Part shown: positions 52,286-58,978 of the stretch, one piece after another
How positions within the stretch are numbered: position 1 is the first letter of the stretch
How the letters are laid out: each line of letters opens with the position of its first letter
NCBI RefSeq assembly: GCF_008245225.1
Contig: NZ_VTAW01000005.1
Location: forward strand, 1 to 64,000
DNA: 64,000 nucleotides
Source of the DNA: Natrialba swarupiae
Lineage (GTDB): Archaea > Halobacteriota > Halobacteria > Halobacteriales > Natrialbaceae
Direction: 5' to 3'
Notes under the pieces: model-generated
Told to the model about the DNA's origin: nothing
Seen by the model: the letters and a program-made list of their open reading frames with translations, nothing else
The model's database searches: none
Translations under genes and position numbers: made by a program

Positions 52286-52795
52286 CTAGAACTCCGCAAA
52301 AAGAGCGGCCCGATCCGAAGCAGCGAATCGATAGTTATCGCGGTCGGCAAGTGCATCGAGGATTGTTCTGAGTTCGTTTTCACTTGTGATCGCGTCGACT
52401 CGAATCGCTGCCGTAAGAACGAGCGTGAGGTCCCAAATTGACACGTCACAGTGAGATCCAACCGTTCCGACGTGAGCATCGTCGGTTACAAGCCGACGAT
52501 CGCGTTTGGCTGCTATCGCGAGACACTGCGCATCGGTTGTCGACAGTGCATGATCACGAATCTCGTTTGCCAACTCGAGTTCGGATGCTGTTGGAGAAAG
52601 GATGTTCAACCAGCCATCGTTGTAGGCTTTGATTGTATCGATTCGAGAGACGAAGCCGTAGCCTGCAGCGTCGGCACGATCGAGTTCGGTGACGACTGCT
52701 GTCGGTGTTCCAATTGTGTCGAGAACCGCCGGTAACAACGAGAGTCGCTCGATCTTCGCGAGTGCACTCAAAACATTGTTGTCGACGATCGTCAT
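52286..52795 (-). CDS. PIN-domain toxin (VapC-like)
   Basis: This 169-residue PIN-fold ribonuclease has the acidic metal-binding residues Asp5 (TIVDNNVLSAL), Glu37 (AVVTELDRA), Asp88 (LSTTDAQCLAIA) and Asp105/Asp106 (LVTDDAHVG), the full VapC set. Such toxins cleave tRNA or rRNA unless held by the antitoxin. It follows the UPF0175 gene by 11 bp on the same strand. The length is slightly above the usual 130-150 residues owing to a C-terminal helix extension. Confidence 0.85.
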   Translation of the reverse strand: MTIVDNNVLSALAKIERLSLLPAVLDTIGTPTAVVTELDRADAAGYGFVSRIDTIKAYNDGWLNILSPTASELELANEIRDHALSTTDAQCLAIAAKRDRRLVTDDAHVGTVGSHCDVSIWDLTLVLTAAIRVDAITSENELRTILDALADRDNYRFAASDRAALFAEF

Positions 52796-52806
52796 CGATG
52801 TGAAAG

Positions 52807-53103
52807 CTACCCACGAAACTCGTCCAACGCCGCCTCCCGATCGTCGTGCTCGAGGAACCCTGCGTCACGATGAATCCCACGGTCAGAGAGTTCACCCTTA
52901 AACTCCTCGGCTGACATCCCTGCCAGTTCGGCGGCTCGGTTCAAACTGACGTCTCCCCCACGGTACTTTTCTACTGCAAGGGAGATCCGAAGTTCCGGAC
53001 GGCGACGTAACAGTTCGCGAACGGCATCCTCGAGGACGTCCTCCGCGTCGTCGTATCCGCCAACAGCTGCGATCGTATCGACATCGTCAGCCAGGCCGGT
53101 CAT
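52807..53103 (-). CDS. UPF0175-family antitoxin
   Basis: This 98-residue protein has the helical UPF0175 pattern (DDVLEDAVRELLRRRPELRI-like region, then SLAVEKYRGGDVSLNRAAEL and AGMSAEEFKGELSDRGI). The central segment is a DNA-binding helix-turn-helix. Paired with the PIN toxin it forms a toxin-antitoxin operon. GTTCGGCCGAAC, a perfect 12-bp palindrome at 53113-53124, lies between the TATA box and the start codon and is a good autoregulatory site. Confidence 0.82.
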   Translation of the reverse strand: MTGLADDVDTIAAVGGYDDAEDVLEDAVRELLRRRPELRISLAVEKYRGGDVSLNRAAELAGMSAEEFKGELSDRGIHRDAGFLEHDDREAALDEFRG

Positions 53104-53112
53104 TAGTCCCTA

Positions 53113-53138
53113 GTTCGGCCGAACCACAGATAAACACT
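53113..53138 (-). promoter_or_regulatory. Toxin-antitoxin promoter with palindromic operator
   Basis: On the minus strand GTGTTTATCT (53129-53138) serves as TATA, followed by the palindrome GTTCGGCCGAAC (53113-53124) and the ATG at 53103. The overlap of operator and transcript start suggests autorepression by the antitoxin complex. Confidence 0.55.
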
Positions 53139-53364
53139 GGGTCGGGTGGTGTCGAAATCCTCTCCGATCGCCTTGTCTCGCCACGAAGATAGTCGTCGAC
53201 GAGTGTCTTTACGGTAGACGCTCTCCCCTGACGAGCAGCATCGAGAGACGTTATTCCTCTCGAGCGCGCAGAGGTGTGGATACAGCGTTCCCAGAAATCG
53301 AAGTTGTGGTGTGCGAACGGGACGCGAGGCGTCTCGTCAACCCTGCTGAGTTTCTTGGACTGTT

Positions 53365-55818
53365 CTACTGTCGTCGCAACACCAACATCGCGGCCGCGAG
53401 CAACGCAACGAGCGCAACCGCAACGCCGAATCCGGGGATGCCGTCGTCGGTCTCGGTCGGTTCGTCGTCGCCTTCAGCCGGTTCGTCGTCCGTCTCAGCG
53501 GGTTCGTCATCGCCCTCCGCTGGTTCGTCGTCACTCTCGACCGGTTCGTCGTCGCCTTCAGCCGGCTCGTCGTCCGACCCCTCGAGTACGTCGACGAAGA
53601 TGCCGTCCGCGACGGTGATCGGCTCGGTGCCGACGCGGAGCTGGATCGACGTCTCGTCGTCGGCGGTCCGTTCGCTGACGTCGACGGGGTCCGTCTCGAG
53701 GTGGCCGTCGGCCTCGATCTCGGCGTCGGTGTTGATGAGGAACGACGCCGTCTTGCCCGCATCGGAGAGTCGAACCATCGCGTCCGAGCCGGGTGCGACG
53801 TTCGTCTCGCCGGTGAGGACGACCTCGTCGCCGATCTCGATCTGGACGCGATCGGTCTCGTCGACGTTGTGGAACGTCGCCGCGGGTTCGACGACGGCGA
53901 CCGTCGTGCTCACCGCCTGGTCGGCGTCGGTGGGCAGGGTCGGGAAGGCGGGGGCGTCCCCGCCGCCCGCGCCGCCGTCGAAGGCGTCGGAGCCGAACTC
54001 GTAGCGGTCGTCGGCGTCGGTCTCGTAGGCGACGTCGACGGCGAACTCGTCACCGACGTCGACCGAGCGGTCGAACGCCGAACTCGAGTCGGTGTCGACG
54101 ACGACGAACAACTCGCCGGCCTCGGGATCGACGAAAACGAAGACGTCCTCGTCGCCGGCCGTGAGATCGAGGGTGGCCGGGTTCTCGTTGCCCGTCGCGC
54201 CGAGAGCCTCGACGTCGAAGGCGACGCCCTCGCCCTCGAGTTCGGTAACTTCGTGGAGGGTGGTCGCCGAGAAGCCGTCCTCGAGTGCGTCCCAGTCGCC
54301 CTCGTGGGCGACCATGGCGCCGGAGAGGCCGGTGGCCTCGACTTCGATCACCAGTCGGTCGCCCTCGGCGACGTCCGCGCGCTCGGTGAGGCTGTCCCGA
54401 AGCTCGTCGAGGTCGTCCTCGTCGGCGGCGTCGCCGGGTGCGACGTGCGTACTGACGCTCTCGAGTTGTGGCTGGACCAACTCGAGGGTCGCGTAGCCGA
54501 TCTCGTCGTCGACGCTCGACTCGCCGTCCTCGACGACGAACGCGCCGGAGCCACTGGCCGTGAGGCTGTACTCCGTGGGCTGGAGCGGCCGGGTCAGCTG
54601 TTCGTCGGGGTCGTCACCGCTCTCGAGGAGATCGAGTTCCTCGAGGTACGCGGCGAACTCGCCCTCGAGTTCGTTCGCGGGATCGACCTCGTCCTCGTAG
54701 AACGCGGCGGACTCGACCTCGTCGCCGCCGCCGTGGACGAGGCTCTGGACGACGTCGTCCTCGGAGTGGACGACCTCGTCGACGGACGCCCCTGGAGCGC
54801 CGGCGGTGCGGGTGTTGAGCGCGAACGTGACGTCGCCGCTGTCGTCGTCGTCCTCGAGGTAGAGCACGTCGGCGTAACCCGCGTCTTCGTCGCCGAGCTG
54901 GAGGTACGTGCTGTCGGCGTCCTCGAGGTCGACGGTGAACTCGACGATATCGCCGGCGGCCTGCGTGTAGACGCTCTGGTCGAAAGCGGCACCGACGTCG
55001 TCGTCGGCGACCGTGATCGACGCGCCGGTCGCGGCCGCGCTGTCGACGGATTCGAACGCGAACTCGTATTCGCCGCCGTCGACGTCCGCGAAGGAGACCG
55101 CCTCCTCCGTATCCTGGACGTCGACGAGGACGATCGTCTCCTCGGCGTCGTCCTCGTCTGTGGCGTACAGCGACGCGCCGAACGGACCGAACTGGTTCTC
55201 GCCGGGGACGAGGTCGTCGCCCTCGACGGAGGTTCGGTTTTCGCTCTCCGTGGCCGCCTCGAGGTCGTCCTCGTCGGCGACGATCGCGAACAGTTCCTCG
55301 GCGTCGAGGTCGCCGTCGGCGCTGACGTTGACGGAGTAGAAGCCGCGGTTCGACTCGATCTCGAGGTCGGTCGTCGACTCGTCGCCGGCGTTCGTGACCT
55401 CGTCGGCGTCGAAGGATGCGCCGAGAACCTGGACGTCGAGGTGGAACGTGTGCTCTCGAACCGGCTCGACGCCGTCGACGCGGAGGGTGTAGTCGCCACC
55501 CTCGAGGTCGTCGGTGTCGATCGTGACGACGCCGTCGTCGTCGGCGACGACCTCCCTGACGAACGTCGTACTGGAGACATCGTCGCCGTCGAACTCGTCG
55601 ACTCGCTCGAGGCTGTACGCGGTGTTCGATTCGATGGCTGTACCCTGTACCGTGACGTCCTGGCCCTGCCAGGTGTCGTCGTGACTGTACTCGACGCCGT
55701 CCGACGCCACGGCAGCGCCGGCGAACGCGGAGGACATTGCAACGACCGAGAGGACCACGATCGCAGCGAGGAACGTCGCCCGTCCCGTCGTGCGATCCGA
55801 ACGTGAGTGTCGTGTCAT
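53365..55818 (-). CDS. S-layer-type surface glycoprotein with PGF-CTERM (817 aa)
   Basis: The protein starts MTRHSRSDRTTGRATFLAAI with a signal peptide ending AVASD. It is a paralogue of the 960-aa protein: BGTF-like first domain (DDTWQGQDVTVQGTAIESNT), SNRGFYSVNVSADGDLDAEE, and a C-terminal part with ETNVAPGSDAMVRLSD. The linker holds about seven DDEPAEG/DDEPVES-type repeats. The tail is DDGIPGFGVAVALVALLAAA with LRRQ, the archaeosortase PGF-CTERM signal. It lacks the extra N-terminal domain of the 960-aa protein. It is probably an S-layer subunit or a variant of it. Confidence 0.9.
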   Translation of the reverse strand: MTRHSRSDRTTGRATFLAAIVVLSVVAMSSAFAGAAVASDGVEYSHDDTWQGQDVTVQGTAIESNTAYSLERVDEFDGDDVSSTTFVREVVADDDGVVTIDTDDLEGGDYTLRVDGVEPVREHTFHLDVQVLGASFDADEVTNAGDESTTDLEIESNRGFYSVNVSADGDLDAEELFAIVADEDDLEAATESENRTSVEGDDLVPGENQFGPFGASLYATDEDDAEETIVLVDVQDTEEAVSFADVDGGEYEFAFESVDSAAATGASITVADDDVGAAFDQSVYTQAAGDIVEFTVDLEDADSTYLQLGDEDAGYADVLYLEDDDDSGDVTFALNTRTAGAPGASVDEVVHSEDDVVQSLVHGGGDEVESAAFYEDEVDPANELEGEFAAYLEELDLLESGDDPDEQLTRPLQPTEYSLTASGSGAFVVEDGESSVDDEIGYATLELVQPQLESVSTHVAPGDAADEDDLDELRDSLTERADVAEGDRLVIEVEATGLSGAMVAHEGDWDALEDGFSATTLHEVTELEGEGVAFDVEALGATGNENPATLDLTAGDEDVFVFVDPEAGELFVVVDTDSSSAFDRSVDVGDEFAVDVAYETDADDRYEFGSDAFDGGAGGGDAPAFPTLPTDADQAVSTTVAVVEPAATFHNVDETDRVQIEIGDEVVLTGETNVAPGSDAMVRLSDAGKTASFLINTDAEIEADGHLETDPVDVSERTADDETSIQLRVGTEPITVADGIFVDVLEGSDDEPAEGDDEPVESDDEPAEGDDEPAETDDEPAEGDDEPTETDDGIPGFGVAVALVALLAAAMLVLRRQ

Positions 55819-56322
55819 ACTGAGTCTATCTGGATGGTAGTTCGCGTGCTGTCGGCGCCCGATCGAGAGACCACCGGCTCTGTGGCCGATTCTCGATGCA
55901 GGGCACCTGGTAGGGGTACTCCGGGTTTTCGATCACCCCGGCATAAGTTTTCATTTCCGGACAGTCCCGTTTCGGATAGTAGTTGCGATCGACGAACGAC
56001 TCGGGCTCGAGGCGGAATCGATCGGGCCAGTTCTGTCCCGGCGTTGTGACGAGGGGGCGGCTGAACGAACGACAGCCGTGGACCACGAATCCGCGACTCG
56101 TCGCCCCAGCCTACTCCGTTCGCTCGTCTCGCTCGAGTAGTTCCCACGGCAGAGTCGCCCCGGAGAGTCGGTACTGACCGGTGGCGGTGTAACCGCTGTG
56201 CGGATCTGGCCTGGACGGAACCGAGAACACGCCAGACCCTACACCGGCGTGGTCAGACCGCTGTCCCGACGCGATGACAGAACGGATCGGGATCACACCG
56301 GGGACGACGGACAGCGGTCCGT
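55819..56322 (-). promoter_or_regulatory. Leader and promoter of the 817-aa S-layer gene, plus empty DNA
   Basis: A TATA-like AAAACTTATGC (minus strand, about 55940-55950) predicts transcription from near 55918. AGTACCCCTACC at 55920-55909 sits exactly there and matches the motif in the giant surface gene. The leader is about 100 nt. From 56000 to 56322 I see no supported gene, although one minus-strand frame ending at 56111 has moderately coding-like composition. Confidence 0.5.
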
Positions 56323-56401
56323 ATCGTACGGTCCGTGTAGTACCGCCGCACCCGGAGCCCGTTCTCCAGGTGTGCCAGTACACAGGGACAGCAATCCGTC
56401 T
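56323..56401 (-). repeat. Stop-codon-linked palindromic repeat, copy 5 (degenerate)
   Basis: Starting in the tetR stop codon the minus strand reads TGAGACGGATTGCTGTCCC. The opposite arm ends CACGGACCGTACGAT. The inner stem TACTGGCACACC / GGGTGCGGCGGTA pairs with mismatches. It is recognisable mainly by its position and the GACGGATTGCTGT end. Confidence 0.6.
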
Positions 56402-57039
56402 CAGTCGTCGTCGAAGAGCCGAACAGCCACGCCGTCGGCGTATACCTGCGTCTCGAGAAACGTCGCCAGTTCGGCGCGGACGTGTTCGATCCACGGCTGG
56501 TCCGTATCCTGTTGGGTCGCCCGACGCACCAGCGACCCGAACATCAACGTGTTGAGGATGACGGCGACGCGGTCGGGGTCGCGGTCCTGAAAGACTCCTT
56601 GGTCGATCCCCGCCCGGAGGATCGTCGCGAGGTGGCGTTCGAACACCCGATCGCTGCGGCTGAAGTGACGGCCGTAGTCGTCGTCGTGGACGGCCAGAGA
56701 GCGCAGTTCGACGAGCGACGCGATGAACTCGTCCTCCTCGTCCGAGAGGTCCTCGACGAGCCCCCATCCGAGAAACGACTCGAGACGGCACCGGGGGTCG
56801 GTGATCTCCTCGTCGGTGAACCGCGTCTCGAACTGATCGAGCATGTAGGAGAGACAGGCGAGGACGAGGTCGTCCTTGCTGTCGTAGTGGCGATAGACGA
56901 GCGACGGGCTCTTCTCGAACTCCTCGCCGATCGCGCTGATCGTGAGGTCGGCGTACCCGTGTCTCGAGAGTGCCCGGTAGGTCGCGGCGAGGATCTGTTC
57001 GCGGGTTCCCTCCGGATCCGAGAAGAACGGCTCCGACAC
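56401..57039 (-). CDS. TetR/AcrR-family transcriptional regulator
   Basis: This 212-residue regulator starts at a GTG (57039, VSEPFFSDPEGTREQILAAT). The helix-turn-helix is LTISAIGEEFEKSPSLVYRHYDSK (about residues 33-56), with the TetR signature Y-x-H/Y-F/Y. The helical C-terminal domain should bind a ligand. It is divergent from an exported protein and an RND/MMPL transporter, the usual arrangement for an efflux repressor. The palindrome at 57179-57200 is the probable operator. Confidence 0.88.
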   Translation of the reverse strand: MSEPFFSDPEGTREQILAATYRALSRHGYADLTISAIGEEFEKSPSLVYRHYDSKDDLVLACLSYMLDQFETRFTDEEITDPRCRLESFLGWGLVEDLSDEEDEFIASLVELRSLAVHDDDYGRHFSRSDRVFERHLATILRAGIDQGVFQDRDPDRVAVILNTLMFGSLVRRATQQDTDQPWIEHVRAELATFLETQVYADGVAVRLFDDD

Positions 57040-57178
57040 GGTTATCCCGGGTTTGTGGGCCGAACGGGAGTGGGCGGGGGCGAGGCGATTACCGAGGACG
57101 AACCGTCCCGGCGGAACGGCAGCGAGTAGCCTGACATACGTCTCTACGTCTGGTCTCGAGGGACATCCGGATAAACGA

Positions 57179-57200
57179 TGTGATTGAACGTTCAATCACA
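57179..57200. promoter_or_regulatory. Perfect 22-bp palindrome, probable TetR operator
   Basis: The half-sites TGTGATTGAAC and GTTCAATCACA are exact reverse complements. The palindrome lies between the divergent tetR and efflux genes, 140 bp upstream of the tetR start and about 130 bp before the efflux operon. A TATA-like AAGCTATAG follows at 57202-57210 for the plus-strand operon. Confidence 0.75.
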
Positions 57201-57328
57201 AAAGCTATAGGCCGACCGAAAGGATACACGATAATGAGCTACGTCGTCCCTGATACGTTCCGGCGGTCCGACCGCGCCCGTCCGGACGTGCTCTCCGTCG
57301 ACTCGTCCAGCGATTCCCGTACAGTGAG

Positions 57329-58969
57329 GTGTCGGCGGTGATCCCGGATCGACGGGCCGTCGGCGTGACCGCGGTGCTCGTCGTGGCCGTCTTCGGGATG
57401 ACCGTCGGTGTGACTGGCGTCGGTGCCCAGGAACTCCCGAGTTCCGGTGGAAGCGGCGGCGAACTGACACGCGGTGAGCCCGATATCGACGTCTTCCTTC
57501 CCGAACCAGAGCTCGCCGCCGGGACCGAAGAGGCCCTCGAGGTTCAGGTCCAGAACAAGGGGAAACTCCGCCTCGGGACGAACCGCGATCGAGTGACGAT
57601 CGCCCGCGGCGTCACCGTCGACGTCGTCGACGACGGCCCCTTCAACGTGAAATCCGATACGTCCGGTCTGGGGTCGGTACAGGAAGGACAGGTCGGAACG
57701 ACGACCAAGCGAGTCGAAGCGCCGGCCGACCTAGAGCCCGGATCGTACGACATCACGGTCGAGGTCGACTACTCCTACACGCGACAGGTCTCCGACGGCG
57801 GAAACGCCGCCCAGGAGCGGACCGGCAGCGAACGCGTCGACCTCACGATCGACGTCTCCGAGGAAGCCCGCTTCGAGATCACCGACGTCGAAACCGACGT
57901 CGAACCGGGCGGTGACGGGCCGGCGACCCTCGAGATCGAGAACGTCGGCTCCGAGACCGCCACTCAGGCCCGCGCGACGATCACCGGCGGCGGCGGGGTC
58001 GTCGTCGACGGCGAGGCGGCCGAGGAGGTCCTCGGCGACCTCGAGTCCGGCGACAGCACGACGGTAACGGTCGACGTCGACATCGCGGAGACGACCAGCG
58101 AGGGCCACAAACCACTCGAGGTCGCGGTCAGCTACCGCGACGAGTCGGGGATCGAACGCGAGGCACGCCCGGAGACGGCGAGTCTCGCACCCGCAGCCGA
58201 ACAGCGGTTCTCGATCGCGAACCTCGAGGACACGCTCTCGGTCGGCTACGACGGCGTCGTCACCGGCGAGATCACCAACGACGGGCCGCGGACGGTCGAC
58301 GACGCCGTGTTGATCGTCGAGCCGATGAGCGACTCGCTGCACGTCGAGGACACCCGCTACGCCCTCCCCACGTTCGAGCCCGGCGAGACCGTCGACTTTA
58401 GCTACCCGACGGACGTCAGCGGACAGGCCGACGCGGGTCCGCGCCAGCTTCGGTTCACCGTCGAGTACACGGGCGGCGACCGCTCGATGCTTACTGACGG
58501 ACCGATCTCCGAACGCGTCGTCGTCGACGACCGACAGGACGAGTTCTCGGTCGAGACCGTCTCGGCGACAGTCAGCCAGGGAGAGACGGCCGATTTCGTC
58601 CTCGAGATCACGAACGAACGCCCGGAGACGCTCTCGAACATCGACGCGAAACTGTACGCCGACAGTCCGCTCGATACGAGCAACGACGAGGCGTTCGTCC
58701 CGGAACTCGAGCCCGGCGAGTCCGCCACGATCACCTTCGACGTCTCCGCGGCCGACGACGCGCCGGCGGAAACCCACCCGGTCGAGCTCGACTTCCAGTA
58801 CGACACCGAACGCGGGGACACCGAGGTATCGGACACCTACACACAGCCCGTCGAGGTCGAATCCGTCTCCGACGACGGTGGATCGAGCCTCGGAACGATC
58901 GTCGTCCGTGGCATGGCCGCTCTCACCGTCGCCGGACTCGGCATCGGCCTGTGGGTTCGGAGACGGTAA
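57329..58969 (+). CDS. Exported CARDB/NEW3-domain protein, RND partner
   Basis: This 546-residue protein has a signal peptide (AVGVTAVLVVAVFGMTVGVT) and several beta-sandwich domains with the CARDB/NEW3 pattern (DIDVFLPEPELAAGTEEALE, RFEITDVETDVEPGGDGPAT, EFSVETVSATVSQGETADF). A C-terminal transmembrane helix (MAALTVAGLGIGLWV) ends in Arg residues. This matches COG1361-type S-layer-domain proteins encoded with archaeal RND transporters, where they may act as an outer adaptor. The start is GTG at 57329 or 57338. The transporter ATG lies 9 bp after its stop. Confidence 0.85.
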   Translation: MSAVIPDRRAVGVTAVLVVAVFGMTVGVTGVGAQELPSSGGSGGELTRGEPDIDVFLPEPELAAGTEEALEVQVQNKGKLRLGTNRDRVTIARGVTVDVVDDGPFNVKSDTSGLGSVQEGQVGTTTKRVEAPADLEPGSYDITVEVDYSYTRQVSDGGNAAQERTGSERVDLTIDVSEEARFEITDVETDVEPGGDGPATLEIENVGSETATQARATITGGGGVVVDGEAAEEVLGDLESGDSTTVTVDVDIAETTSEGHKPLEVAVSYRDESGIEREARPETASLAPAAEQRFSIANLEDTLSVGYDGVVTGEITNDGPRTVDDAVLIVEPMSDSLHVEDTRYALPTFEPGETVDFSYPTDVSGQADAGPRQLRFTVEYTGGDRSMLTDGPISERVVVDDRQDEFSVETVSATVSQGETADFVLEITNERPETLSNIDAKLYADSPLDTSNDEAFVPELEPGESATITFDVSAADDAPAETHPVELDFQYDTERGDTEVSDTYTQPVEVESVSDDGGSSLGTIVVRGMAALTVAGLGIGLWVRRR

Positions 58970-58978
58970 CCCCGACCG

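Noticed and set aside
53701-55806. 701-codon plus-strand frame
   Set aside because: Same antisense artefact over the 817-aa S-layer gene.
55826-56086. 86-codon minus-strand frame in the S-layer leader
   Set aside because: It spans the predicted promoter and 5' UTR of the 817-aa gene; some residues look coding-like, but no family or start context supports it.
56111-56400. Minus-strand frame ending ELLERDERTE
   Set aside because: The last 30 residues look plausible, but the frame continues into tetR antisense-overlap sequence without a credible start.
57329-58969. CARDB protein as a member of the VTG-LRG or PGF-CTERM classes
   Set aside because: It ends with a plain transmembrane helix followed by Arg residues, without PGF motif or VTG-LRG repeats.
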